Source: an uncultured Pseudomonadota bacterium
GTDB lineage: Bacteria; Pseudomonadota; Alphaproteobacteria; Rs-D84
Direction: 5' to 3'
Assembly: GCA_947165335.1 (NCBI GenBank)
Contig: CAMVAB010000005.1
Coordinates: forward strand, 1 to 25,795
Length of the DNA: 25,795 nucleotides
Both the position numbers and the translations under genes were made by a program. The notes under the pieces are model-generated. The model was not told the DNA's origin. It worked only from the letters and a program-made list of their open reading frames with translations, and did not search any database. Positions within the stretch are counted from its first letter, which is position 1, and each line of letters starts with the position of its first letter. Positions 1-7,487 of the stretch are shown piece after piece.

Positions 1-1362
1 GATTTAATGGAAGGTGTATCTTTCGAATCGTTATCTTTTGCAGGGCGTTATAATTTGAATAATTTAATTGTTTTGTGGGACGATAATAAATTATCTATTG
101 ATGGCATTGCACAAACTGATTCGGATGTAAATGCGCGTATGCGCGCACTTGGGTTTAATGTAATGTCGATTCGTGGCGATGATATAAACGCGATTGAACA
201 TGCTTTGGAACGTGCTGAGAAATCAAGTACACCTGTATTTATACAATGTAAAAATATTTTAGGACGTAATTCATCATTGGCGAATAAGAGCATTGCGCAT
301 GGTTTTGCATTGTCTGATACCGAAATACTCGATTTGATTTCACGTTTTGCAGATGCTGATGGATTAAAGTTATGGGATATTATAAAAAAGCGTCCAATCG
401 CACAAAAGATAAAAGCGATTTCTGCTTTGCCACGCGTAAGAATACCTAAAATACCGGAACGCATTTCCACACGTGAATTATCTGGAATATATCTTGATTT
501 GCTGATGCGGGGTGGGGCCGATTTAATAACTGGTTCTGCAGATTTAGCAGATAACACACGTGTTAAAACATCAAAATCAAAAGATATTACAGCGAATAAT
601 TTTAATGGAAATTATATAAATTTTGGCGTTCGTGAACATGGTATGGCTGCAATAATGAACGGTATGGTGGCTGACGGTTTGCGTGTTGCCGGATCAACAT
701 TCTTGGCGTTCAGTGATTATATGCGTCCGTCGATTCGTCTTGCAGCATTGTCAAAATTGCCGGTTATATATGTTTTTTCGCATGACAGTATTGCGGTTGG
801 TGAAGACGGTCCAACACATCAGCCAATTGAACAATTACCATCGCTACGTTTAATTCCGAATTTAATGGTTTATCGTCCATGTAATATGGCAGAAATCGCA
901 TATGCTTGGCGAGAGATGATTGGTGATATTGAACATCCGTCCGCTATTGTTTTATCGCGTCAAAAATTCAAACAAATAGAATCGCCAAAAGATTCAGAAA
1001 TGAATCGTGGTGGATATATAATTCATCCGGCTGCTTCTGGTCGTGCAAAAACAACAATTATCGCCACAGGAAGCGAAATACCATTGGCTGTTGAAATCGC
1101 GTCAAGATTCAAAAATATTCAGGTTGTATCTATGTTAAATCTTGAAACCTTTCGTAATCAAGATGCGTCGTATAAAAACAAAATATTACGCGGTTGTGTG
1201 ATTGTTATTGAAGCAGCAGCGCCAGGACAATGGTTTGAAATTGCGGATATGGTTATTGGGGTTGATAAATTTGGCAAATCTGGGAATGGAGATGCCGTAT
1301 ATAATGAATACGGTTTTAATGCTGACAAAATTATTCGTGAAATAAAAAGATATATAAAATAA
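1..1362 (+). CDS. tkt: Transketolase, C-terminal ~450 residues (5' end cut by window)
   Basis: Transketolase moves two-carbon ketol units between sugar phosphates in the non-oxidative pentose phosphate pathway, using thiamine diphosphate. The frame is open from base 1 and begins inside the cofactor-binding motif (LMEGVSFE, the GDGxxMEG region of the family), so the ATG at base 7 is internal and about 150 residues are missing upstream. Visible family marks are WDDNKLSIDG, the NFGVREHGM motif that carries the catalytic glutamate, and the GEDGPTHQPIEQL segment of the pyrimidine-binding domain. The C-terminal domain is complete. The projected full length of about 605 residues is shorter than the usual 650-670. 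The stop (1360-1362) abuts the ATG of the next gene, so the two are probably co-transcribed and translationally coupled. Confidence 0.96.
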   Translation, partial: DLMEGVSFESLSFAGRYNLNNLIVLWDDNKLSIDGIAQTDSDVNARMRALGFNVMSIRGDDINAIEHALERAEKSSTPVFIQCKNILGRNSSLANKSIAHGFALSDTEILDLISRFADADGLKLWDIIKKRPIAQKIKAISALPRVRIPKIPERISTRELSGIYLDLLMRGGADLITGSADLADNTRVKTSKSKDITANNFNGNYINFGVREHGMAAIMNGMVADGLRVAGSTFLAFSDYMRPSIRLAALSKLPVIYVFSHDSIAVGEDGPTHQPIEQLPSLRLIPNLMVYRPCNMAEIAYAWREMIGDIEHPSAIVLSRQKFKQIESPKDSEMNRGGYIIHPAASGRAKTTIIATGSEIPLAVEIASRFKNIQVVSMLNLETFRNQDASYKNKILRGCVIVIEAAAPGQWFEIADMVIGVDKFGKSGNGDAVYNEYGFNADKIIREIKRYIK

Positions 1363-2067
1363 ATGGCAGATTCAAATATATTTGTTTTGTCAAATGGTGA
1401 AAGTGTGCCGGTTATAATAGAAAATCGTCGCGGTGCGCGTAATGTAACGATTCGTCCAAAAACATCACCAAAACGAGAAATACACATTTCAAAACCATGG
1501 ACATCATCAACTAAATTCGCGGTTGGCGTGTTGGAATCAAAACGCAAATGGGTTGAACATATTTTTGATGCTGCACCAACAAAAGAAAAAATGACCCCAG
1601 GCATAACATTGGAATTTCTTGGGCGACCGGTCAAAATAATTCACGACTGTAATTTGCGCGCCAATAAATATATGGATGCTGACAAAACGACATTGTGTAT
1701 TGGGGGCGGGGTTGACATGTTTGAACGCCGCGTTCGTGATTTTATCAAAGCAGAATTATTGGCGGAAATTAAACAAATCATAAAAACAACACCGCGCGAA
1801 TATTGGCCATCACATATAACACTGCGCGATACTTCTTCGCGTTGGGGGTCGTGTTCATCAACCGGTAATATATCGTTTTCATGGCGTTTGGCATTTGCAC
1901 CGTATGAAGTTATGCGATATGTAGTAATGCACGAATTATCACACAGAAAATATATGGATCATTCGCCGCAATTTTGGGCAAATGTATCAAAATTGTATGG
2001 TTTTGGTGTAGAGCGAGCAAAAAGATGGCTTTCAAAAAACGGTCAAACTTTACACAAATATTTTTAA
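1363..2067 (+). CDS. YgjP/DUF45-type zinc metallopeptidase (M48/SprT-like)
   Basis: A 234-residue soluble protein of the YgjP-like (DUF45) family, found widely in bacteria with poorly known physiological substrates. The zinc site is plain: HELSH at residues 190-194, then DHSPQFW, with His200 as the probable third ligand. The upstream RWGSCSSTGNISFSWRL block is the other hallmark of the family. No signal peptide or membrane segment is visible, so it should act in the cytoplasm. It starts directly after the transketolase stop with no gap. No ribosome-binding site stands out, which fits translational coupling. The assignment to the family is firm; the biological role is not known from sequence. 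Confidence 0.92.
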   Translation: MADSNIFVLSNGESVPVIIENRRGARNVTIRPKTSPKREIHISKPWTSSTKFAVGVLESKRKWVEHIFDAAPTKEKMTPGITLEFLGRPVKIIHDCNLRANKYMDADKTTLCIGGGVDMFERRVRDFIKAELLAEIKQIIKTTPREYWPSHITLRDTSSRWGSCSSTGNISFSWRLAFAPYEVMRYVVMHELSHRKYMDHSPQFWANVSKLYGFGVERAKRWLSKNGQTLHKYF

Positions 2068-2076
2068 CAAAAATGC

Positions 2077-2105
2077 TTTTTTTATATGTGCGTTTATGAT
2101 AAAAT
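2077..2105 (+). promoter_or_regulatory. Putative extended -10 promoter for the 2139 gene
   Basis: An extended -10 element, TG-A-TAAAAT (TG at 2097-2098, hexamer 2100-2105), has only a T-run at the -35 position. The sequence TTTATGATAAAATG resembles TTTATGATATAATG ahead of hisS, so it may be a recurring promoter form in this genome. The start point would be near 2112, and the gene has a strong ribosome-binding site (GAAAGGAAAG) before its ATG. Confidence 0.5.
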
Positions 2106-2138
2106 GAATACAGAAATAATACAAGAAAGGAAAGAAAA

Positions 2139-3179
2139 ATGAAAAAGATTCTATTGTTTTCATTATTTGCATGTTTGTGTATGAACGTTTCGCATGCTGT
2201 GTGTCTTGGTACTACTTGTGCTCAATATCCAGACGGCGGAGATGTTGAACAGCAATCGTGTCTGAAAGATGCAAATGCCACGGATTTCACAGAAAAATGG
2301 AAACAAGAAGATACTGCATGTAGTGCGCGACAGGCGAAAATAGGTCGTTGTTGGAAACAAACAAATAAAGCAGGCGAAGATGTGATGTCTTGTGCAGCAA
2401 AGATTTGCAATGAAGATTCTGCTCTTTGGTTGCATAAAAATAGTGATGGGAGCTACTCTTCTTGGGGGGCTTGTTATAAAAAAGATTGGCTTCAAAAAAA
2501 GTATTGTGACAAAGGAGATGAACGTTGTAATGATTGCGACGGAAAGTGTGAGCTGAATATTATAGAATGGCAAAATGGTTCTTTTGGGAAAACAAATGCG
2601 TTTTATAATGACAAGTTATGTGTTTGTGTCCCAAAAAACAATGCAGATGAATTTTGTAAATACACATTTGATGCCGATATTGAATGTGCTGATGGTACAA
2701 CATTAGTATATAATAAAGAATTGAGCATACCAAAAAATCTTTTCGAAGGTGGAAAATGTAAGGACGAAAGCTACCCAACATTTGAAGAATGGTTTGATGC
2801 ACAATTTAAAGATGTAAAAAAATATGTTCTTGAAAAATGTCCGAATGCTAAAACCAAAACTTCGGTATCAACAATATCTGGTGGTTCTGGGGTTAATAAT
2901 GCACAATTACAAAGTGCAAAGGATTCTATAGACAGTTTCTTTGCAAGCACTGAATCACACAGAAGTGGTTTAAAGACAGCCGATGGTAAATTCAATACTG
3001 TTCGTCTTGCATCTGATTTGACAGCCGGTGTTGTTCTTGGGACAGTTGGTGGTGTTGTAAGCGGTGTCGTAATCAAAAAGAAACAGGTTGAAAAAGGTTT
3101 TGAAGCACTTCATTGTGCGGTTGGCGGTCAAACAGTCGCTGATTGGGGTGATACATTTGAAGTAGGTCTTCGGAAATAA
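2139..3179 (+). CDS. Secreted or membrane-anchored cysteine-rich protein, unknown
   Basis: A 346-residue protein that I do not recognise. It opens with a typical Sec signal peptide (MKKILLFSLFACLCMNVSHA, cleavage after residue 20). The mature part has about 19 cysteines, densest between residues 22 and 207 (for example CDKGDERCNDCDGKC near 123-137), which suggests a disulfide-bonded periplasmic or surface domain. A Gly/Val-rich hydrophobic stretch at about 284-302 could be a membrane anchor; it is followed by three lysines and a tail of about 40 residues ending in EVGLRK. A strong ribosome-binding site supports the start. It sits alone between an extended -10 promoter and a terminator. It shares its general plan with the secreted orphans at 16138, 21184, 21566 and 23860, but I cannot show homology by eye. 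Confidence 0.85.
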   Translation: MKKILLFSLFACLCMNVSHAVCLGTTCAQYPDGGDVEQQSCLKDANATDFTEKWKQEDTACSARQAKIGRCWKQTNKAGEDVMSCAAKICNEDSALWLHKNSDGSYSSWGACYKKDWLQKKYCDKGDERCNDCDGKCELNIIEWQNGSFGKTNAFYNDKLCVCVPKNNADEFCKYTFDADIECADGTTLVYNKELSIPKNLFEGGKCKDESYPTFEEWFDAQFKDVKKYVLEKCPNAKTKTSVSTISGGSGVNNAQLQSAKDSIDSFFASTESHRSGLKTADGKFNTVRLASDLTAGVVLGTVGGVVSGVVIKKKQVEKGFEALHCAVGGQTVADWGDTFEVGLRK

Positions 3180-3184
3180 TAATT

Positions 3185-3210
3185 AAAACCCGCACAAATG
3201 CGGGTTTTTT
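3185..3210 (+). terminator. Rho-independent terminator after the 2139 gene
   Basis: Stem AAACCCGC / GCGGGTTT with a short loop, followed by a T-run, begins six bases after the stop codon at 3179. Confidence 0.9.
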
Positions 3211-3211
3211 A

Positions 3212-3240
3212 TTGCAAACTATAAAAATCTGGGCTATAAT
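3212..3240 (+). promoter_or_regulatory. Sigma70-type promoter upstream of the hisS leader
   Basis: TTGCAA (3212-3217), 17-base spacer, and a perfect TATAAT (3235-3240). The predicted start point is at or next to 3247, which is the A of an ATG that opens a 22-codon frame. This is the best promoter match in the window. Confidence 0.7.
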
Positions 3241-3246
3241 AAACAT

Positions 3247-3315
3247 ATGATGAATCAAAAAATTGTATCTTTTTTATCTCAATTGCATCACGCCACACGC
3301 GGCGTGTGTTTCTAG
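3247..3315 (+). CDS. Possible 22-residue leader peptide ahead of hisS
   Basis: A short frame (MMNQKIVSFLSQLHHATRGVCF) begins where a strong promoter should start transcription, so it would be translated as a leaderless message. It holds two adjacent His codons (CAT CAC), notable because the next gene is the histidyl-tRNA synthetase. Directly after these codons the RNA can form two mutually exclusive hairpins: 3289-3294 with 3301-3306, and 3294-3299 with 3303-3308. This resembles a translation-sensing leader. However, no T-run terminator follows, and two His codons are far fewer than in classic his leaders. Chance remains a real possibility. Confidence 0.3.
   Translation: MMNQKIVSFLSQLHHATRGVCF
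3289..3308 (+). promoter_or_regulatory. GC-rich hairpin with two alternative stems, hisS upstream region
   Basis: CACGCC can pair with GGCGTG (loop of 6), or CACACG with CGTGTG (loop of 3). The two stems share bases and exclude each other. The patch stands out in AT-rich surroundings and lies at the 3' end of the putative leader peptide. Confidence 0.45.
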
Positions 3316-3332
3316 CATTTATGTATTTTTTA

Positions 3333-3341
3333 TGATATAAT
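3333..3341 (+). promoter_or_regulatory. Extended -10 promoter element proximal to hisS
   Basis: TG-A-TATAAT (TG at 3333-3334, hexamer 3336-3341) is a full extended -10 with a perfect hexamer. No convincing -35 is seen 16-18 bases upstream. The start point would be near 3348, about 53 bases before the hisS ATG. Confidence 0.55.
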
Positions 3342-3400
3342 GGCTGTTGAAATAAACAGTATAATTTCAATTTGTGGTTTTATAAACAAAGGATTTAAAA

Positions 3401-4687
3401 ATGGACTTAAAACCAACAAAACCTTTAAGCGGATTTATTGAATTGTTGCCGGCTCAGCAACGTTGTTTTGATTATTGTGTGAACAAAATGCAAAACGTGT
3501 TGCGCGGTGCGGGCTTTAATCGTATTGATTTACCAAGTATTGAACGCGCGGAGGTTTTGACAGATAAGGATAACTGGGACGAAATCGAAACCCAAATGTT
3601 TTTGTTCCAAAAAGGCGATACGAAAATGGGTCTTCGTTATGACGGGACTGTCGGGTTATCGCGTTATGTCGCGGGTCATCTAAATGATTTAGTATTCCCT
3701 TTTCGCGCCTATCAATTTGCTAAAAATTATCGCGGCGAACGTCCACAAAAGGGTCGTTATCGTGAATTTTATCAAATGGATGTTGATATAATGGGTATTG
3801 ACAATTTGTCTACAAATTATGATGCAGAAATTGTTGCAACACTATCTCGTGCATATGATTCAATTGCTGATTTAGTCGGCGGTGTTAAAATCAAAGTTGG
3901 CAATCGTAAGTTTTGGAACGCTATGTTCGAATATCTGAAATTGGATGAAAAACAAAGTCGTGAAGCATTCATTTTGATTGATAAACGCGATAAAATCAAA
4001 GATTTTCGCGATGCATTGGCTGAAACAATTGGCAATAAAAACGCAGATGTAATTGAAACTATTTTTGACAAAGGTTATAAAGCATTTGCAGATAAATCTG
4101 AAAAATTATCTGCCGCAGTTGCCGAAATGGATGCGTTTATGGAAACTTTGCGCGCGATGGGTATAAAAAACGCAGAAATAGATGTTTCTATTATGCGCGG
4201 TCATGCATATTACACGGGCATAGTTTTTGAATTCTTTTCAACAAAATACCCGGAAATGTCTGCAATTGGGGGCGGGGGACGTTATGAAAATTTGGCATCT
4301 AAATTCTCTAAAACTAAAATTGTAGGCGTTGGTGCATCTGTTGGTGTATCAAGATTGTTGGTGTCTTTGATGGATGAAAACAAAATAGATTTATCAAGTT
4401 TCAAAAACAATATTGATGTTGCTGTATTGGTTATGGGAAACAAAAATGTTCCTTATGCTATGAACATGGTTTCAAATTTACGCGAAGCCGGGATAGTTGC
4501 GGTTCCATACCTTGACACCGACAAAAAATTCAAAAATCAAATTGAATATGCTGATAAATCGGGTGCTCGATTTGCAGCTATTATCGGTGATGACGAAGTG
4601 GATAAAAATGAAATCGCTTTGAAAAACATGGATTCCGGGGTCCAAGAAACATTATCTATCGCGGATGTAATCAAAAAGGTAAAATAA
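3401..4687 (+). CDS. hisS: Histidyl-tRNA synthetase
   Basis: Charges tRNA-His with histidine in the cytoplasm; class II synthetase, 428 residues, the normal length. Motif 1 region is at the N-terminus (GFIELLPAQQ). Motif 2 lies around residues 100-127 (FPFRAYQFAKNYRGERP ... REFYQMDVDIMG). The histidine-specific block IMRGHAYYTGIVFE at about 264-277 keeps the catalytic arginine (Arg266). Motif 3 is GGGGRYENLASKF near 290. The C-terminal anticodon-binding domain runs from about 335 to the end. Ribosome-binding site AAAGGA sits about 7 bases before the ATG. The stop is one base from the prfA start, so the pair is an operon ending in the terminator after prfA. The upstream region contains two promoters and a possible leader peptide. 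Confidence 0.97.
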   Translation: MDLKPTKPLSGFIELLPAQQRCFDYCVNKMQNVLRGAGFNRIDLPSIERAEVLTDKDNWDEIETQMFLFQKGDTKMGLRYDGTVGLSRYVAGHLNDLVFPFRAYQFAKNYRGERPQKGRYREFYQMDVDIMGIDNLSTNYDAEIVATLSRAYDSIADLVGGVKIKVGNRKFWNAMFEYLKLDEKQSREAFILIDKRDKIKDFRDALAETIGNKNADVIETIFDKGYKAFADKSEKLSAAVAEMDAFMETLRAMGIKNAEIDVSIMRGHAYYTGIVFEFFSTKYPEMSAIGGGGRYENLASKFSKTKIVGVGASVGVSRLLVSLMDENKIDLSSFKNNIDVAVLVMGNKNVPYAMNMVSNLREAGIVAVPYLDTDKKFKNQIEYADKSGARFAAIIGDDEVDKNEIALKNMDSGVQETLSIADVIKKVK

Positions 4688-4688
4688 T

Positions 4689-5753
4689 ATGATTATCGAA
4701 CAAAAATTATTGGATATTCAGGCGCGCGCCAAAGATATCGAAACCAAAATGAATTCTGGCGAAATATCAGGTGATGAATTGACCAAATTGTCCAAAGAAT
4801 ATTCTCAATTAAATGATGTTTTACCGTTAATCGACAAATATTTACAAACGCAAGCCGGCATTCGTGACGCTAATGAAATGTTGAACGATCCTGAATTAAA
4901 ATCTATTGCGGCTGAACAACTCGAAGAATTAAATCATGCGTTGCCAGATTTGGAACGCGATTTGCAAATTGCGCTGCTTCCACGCGATGCCGCTGATGAT
5001 AACAGTGCGATTATGGAAATTCGTGCAGGCGTTGGTGGCGAAGAATCTGCTCTGTTTGCAGGCGATTTATTCAATCAATATAAATCTTACGCTATGCGAA
5101 AGGGCTGGAAAATCGAAATAATCGAAGAAAACGCGACATCCCTTCATGGGTATAAAGAAATTATTTTCAAAATCGATGGGGTGGGGGCGTATGCGCGCAT
5201 GAAATTTGAATCGGGCATCCATCGTGTTCAACGCGTTCCTGAAACAGAAGCAGGCGGCCGTATTCACACATCTGCTGCATCTGTCGCCGTTATGCCAGAA
5301 GCCAAAGATATAGACGTAGTCATTGACGACAAAGATATTCGTATCGATATTTTCCGCGCGTCAGGGGCAGGCGGCCAACACGTTAACAAAACAGATTCTG
5401 CGATTCGTATTACCCATTTTCCAACAGGTATAGTTGTCACATGTCAAAACGAACGTTCCCAATTACAGAACAAAGCGACTGCTATGGCGGTTTTGCGTTC
5501 GCGTTTATATGAAAAACAACGCAATGAACAAATGAACGCTTCAAACGCATCTCGTCGTAGTATGGTGGGATCCGGGGATCGAAGCGAAAAAATCAGAACC
5601 TATAATTTCCCTGAACAACGCGTAACAGACCATCGTATCAAATTAACATTGTACAAATTAGATGATATTTTGGCCGGTGGTGAAGGGCTTGATGAAATGA
5701 TAGATGCGCTGATTTCCGCGGATCAACTTGAAAGATTGGCAGCAATGAATTAA
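4689..5753 (+). CDS. prfA: Peptide chain release factor 1
   Basis: Recognises UAA and UAG in the ribosomal A site and triggers release of the finished protein. At 354 residues it is a normal RF1. The GGQ motif that reaches the peptidyl-transferase centre is at residues 228-230, inside RASGAGGQHVNKTDSAIR. The stop-codon-reading tripeptide is PET at 184-186 (the PxT of RF1, in HRVQRVPETEAGGRIHTSA), not the SPF of RF2, which settles RF1 over RF2. The start lies one base after the hisS stop, so expression probably depends on hisS read-through. No prmC methyltransferase gene follows; the operon ends at a terminator. Confidence 0.97.
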   Translation: MIIEQKLLDIQARAKDIETKMNSGEISGDELTKLSKEYSQLNDVLPLIDKYLQTQAGIRDANEMLNDPELKSIAAEQLEELNHALPDLERDLQIALLPRDAADDNSAIMEIRAGVGGEESALFAGDLFNQYKSYAMRKGWKIEIIEENATSLHGYKEIIFKIDGVGAYARMKFESGIHRVQRVPETEAGGRIHTSAASVAVMPEAKDIDVVIDDKDIRIDIFRASGAGGQHVNKTDSAIRITHFPTGIVVTCQNERSQLQNKATAMAVLRSRLYEKQRNEQMNASNASRRSMVGSGDRSEKIRTYNFPEQRVTDHRIKLTLYKLDDILAGGEGLDEMIDALISADQLERLAAMN

Positions 5754-5755
5754 AG

Positions 5756-5780
5756 AACCGGTCAAAAACGACCGGTTTTT
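5756..5780 (+). terminator. Terminator after hisS-prfA
   Basis: Eight-base stem AACCGGTC / GACCGGTT with loop AAAAAC (5764-5769), followed by T-rich sequence, two bases after the prfA stop. Confidence 0.92.
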
Positions 5781-5798
5781 ATTTGTGCGAAATTTTTA

Positions 5799-5827
5799 TT
5801 GTCTTATTTCTTCTTTTTATATAAAAT
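5799..5827 (+). promoter_or_regulatory. Promoter of aroK-mscL
   Basis: TTGTCT (5799-5804), 17-base spacer, TAAAAT (5822-5827). The predicted start point falls within a base or two of the ATG at 5835. The promoter occupies what would be the first codons if translation began at the upstream TTG (5799), which argues against that start. Confidence 0.6.
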
Positions 5828-5834
5828 CACTTAC

Positions 5835-6413
5835 ATGAGAAACAAAAAACAAATAAAAATAGATAAACCAATCGTTATGGTTGGGCTTATGGGTGCCGGA
5901 AAAACGAGCATAGGGCGTGCTTTGGCGCGAAACCTTGGGATTCCATTTGTAGATTCAGACAAAGAAATTGAAAAAGCAGCGGGTTGCAGCGTCGTTGATA
6001 TTTTTTCCATGTATGGCGAAAAAGAGTTCAGACGTGTCGAACAAAAAGTCATCGAACGCATCATTGATACACCACCTTTGATCAAAGTTATATCTACTGG
6101 CGAAGGCGCTTTTATAACAGAAGCGGTGCGGCAAACCGTTCTGGAAAAATCGCTAACAATTTGGTTGAAAGCTGATTTAGAACTGCTTGTAAAAAGGACA
6201 AATTTTAGACAAACCCGTCCGCAATTATTAAACACAGATTCGCGTCAAATTTTGGCTCAATTGATAAAAGAACGTTATGATACATACGCGTTGGCTGACA
6301 TTATGGTTGAAACGCGGGATGAAAATATTCATAAAACACTTAACAAGGTGTTAAACGCTATCGAACAAAAACAGAAACATAAAAAAGGAGAACAAAATGA
6401 AACTTCTAAGTGA
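5835..6413 (+). CDS. aroK: Shikimate kinase
   Basis: Phosphorylates shikimate at the 3-hydroxyl with ATP, a late step toward chorismate and aromatic amino acids. The Walker A loop is GLMGAGKTSIG (near residues 17-27), followed by DSDKEIEKAAG with the shikimate-binding aspartate. The EKEFRRVE and STGEGAF blocks match the family's shikimate-contacting FR and GGG-type segments; the usual GGG is read here as TGEGAF. The LID-type arginine is in NFRQTRPQL. I chose ATG 5835 (192 residues) because the longer frame opens with TTG and would place the promoter inside the gene. No ribosome-binding site precedes 5835, consistent with a leaderless message. The end overlaps mscL by 17 bases. No aroB follows, although aroK-aroB is a common order. 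Confidence 0.93.
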   Translation: MRNKKQIKIDKPIVMVGLMGAGKTSIGRALARNLGIPFVDSDKEIEKAAGCSVVDIFSMYGEKEFRRVEQKVIERIIDTPPLIKVISTGEGAFITEAVRQTVLEKSLTIWLKADLELLVKRTNFRQTRPQLLNTDSRQILAQLIKERYDTYALADIMVETRDENIHKTLNKVLNAIEQKQKHKKGEQNETSK

Positions 6414-6969
6414 ATTTAAATCATTTATTAACAAAGGTAGCGCAATCGACATGGCTGTCGGTATTATCGTTGGGTCTGTGATGACAAGCGTTGTTAATTC
6501 TTTGGTGAAGGACGTTATTATGCCACCAGTTGGGATGTTGGTTGGCGGAATTGATTTTTCACAATGGTTCTTTGTAATCGGCGGCGGTGAACCTGGTGTT
6601 CATTATAACACAATGGAAGCAGCGGCGGCCGCAGGCGCAACAACATTGAATCTGGGAACATTTTTAAATACAATCATCAGCTTCCTTATTACAATGTTTG
6701 CTGTATTTTTAATTGTAAAGGTTGCAAACTCAGCACGTGGCAAAGCAGCTGTCACAACTCGTGCATGCCCATATTGTAAACAAACAATCAGCAAATCTGC
6801 AACAAAATGCCCATATTGCTGCAGTGTGGTAAAGCCAGAAGCTATTGGTCCAGCCGAAGAAGCAGATCTTGCCAAAGGCTTGAAATCTTTGAAAGAAAAA
6901 GTTGGTAAAGTAGCAAAAAGGGTTAAGGTTGTAAAACCAGCAAAGAAAAAATTGCTAAAAAATAAGTAA
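6397..6969 (+). CDS. mscL: Large-conductance mechanosensitive channel MscL with zinc-ribbon tail
   Basis: An inner-membrane emergency valve that opens under turgor stress and lets solutes out. The first ~110 residues are a standard MscL: amphipathic N-terminus, first membrane helix about 15-45 (SAIDMAVGIIVGSVMTSVV), periplasmic loop, second helix about 85-110. After that the protein is unusual. A four-cysteine zinc ribbon (CPYC at 124-127, CPYC at 138-141, plus Cys142) leads to a Lys-rich tail to residue 190, against about 136 for E. coli MscL. As far as I recall, zinc-ribbon extensions occur in some MscL homologues; the strongly basic end is less familiar. The start overlaps the end of aroK and has ribosome-binding site AAAAGGAG. 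Confidence 0.93.
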   Translation: MKLLSEFKSFINKGSAIDMAVGIIVGSVMTSVVNSLVKDVIMPPVGMLVGGIDFSQWFFVIGGGEPGVHYNTMEAAAAAGATTLNLGTFLNTIISFLITMFAVFLIVKVANSARGKAAVTTRACPYCKQTISKSATKCPYCCSVVKPEAIGPAEEADLAKGLKSLKEKVGKVAKRVKVVKPAKKKLLKNK

Positions 6970-6994
6970 AAACAATATGTTATAGAATATAACC

Positions 6995-7026
6995 AAAACC
7001 GCCCAAATTCAAAAAAGGGCGGTTTT
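6995..7026 (+). terminator. Terminator after aroK-mscL
   Basis: Ten-base stem AAAACCGCCC (6995-7004) / GGGCGGTTTT (7017-7026), ending in a T-run. Confidence 0.92.
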
Positions 7027-7080
7027 TTGCGGGGTTGGGGCATATAAAACAGAAACAAAAGAAAAGCGAAAATTAAACAT

Positions 7081-7101
7081 ACAATAAATATAAAAATTAT
7101 A
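7081..7101 (+). repeat. AT-rich 21-base direct repeat, copy 1
   Basis: Identical over 21 bases to 7305-7325. It contains only one C and no G, so low complexity reduces its weight. Confidence 0.6.
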
Positions 7102-7244
7102 TATATTCATATAGAATAGATTCTTAATCAGGTAGTTTTGAATAATTATTATAATTTTTATCATATTTTTGTCCTTTGTTTAAGAAATCGCAGAAAACTG
7201 CAGGGAAGCACCCAAAAAGACAATATTATAAAGGCGCATAATGT

Positions 7245-7262
7245 ATATTATGTATAGTTTAA
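7245..7262 (-). repeat. 18-mer repeat, inverted copy
   Basis: Reads ATATTATGTATAGTTTAA on the + strand, the exact reverse complement of the copies at 7285-7302 and 7773-7790. With 7285-7302 it forms a long hairpin whose 22-base loop is GC-richer; with 7773-7790 it forms perfect 18-base terminal inverted repeats of a 546-base segment. Confidence 0.9.
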
Positions 7263-7284
7263 TATGTGCTCGCTAGGCTCACTG

Positions 7285-7302
7285 TTAAACTATACATAAT
7301 AT
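7285..7302 (+). repeat. 18-mer repeat, direct copy 1
   Basis: TTAAACTATACATAATAT, identical to 7773-7790 and the reverse complement of 7245-7262. Pairing with 7245-7262 extends by one more base pair outside (7244/7303). Confidence 0.9.
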
Positions 7303-7304
7303 AA

Positions 7305-7325
7305 ACAATAAATATAAAAATTATA
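7305..7325 (+). repeat. AT-rich 21-base direct repeat, copy 2
   Basis: Second copy of 7081-7101, placed just outside the 18-mer palindrome. Confidence 0.6.
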
Positions 7326-7462
7326 AATCTTGGTGATTTTGGTTGTGTAAATATATTTTTTTCTAGAAATATTTTTATAATTTTTTTGGAATTTTTTATT
7401 TCTTAAATTATTTTATTATAAAAAATTTTTATCTGTTTGTTTTTACTGCAAAAATAATTTTT

Positions 7463-7487
7463 GTGGATTTTTTGAAAAATGCCCCAC
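7463..7487 (+). other. Small hairpin in the gene-free region
   Basis: GTGG-ATTTTT pairs with AAAAAT and CCAC, with a three-base bulge (7481-7483) and a two-base tip that would open into a larger loop. It is not followed by a T-run, so not an obvious terminator. Confidence 0.3.

Noticed and set aside
48..557. 169-codon minus-strand frame inside transketolase
   Set aside because: The + strand frame has unmistakable transketolase motifs across the same bases.
5799..5834. TTG start extending aroK by 12 codons
   Set aside because: The codons coincide with the -35 and -10 elements and encode an unlikely aromatic run before the conserved N-terminus.
7244..7303. Long hairpin considered as a terminator
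   Set aside because: No T-run follows on either strand, the arms are AT-rich, and mscL already has a strong terminator at 6995-7026.
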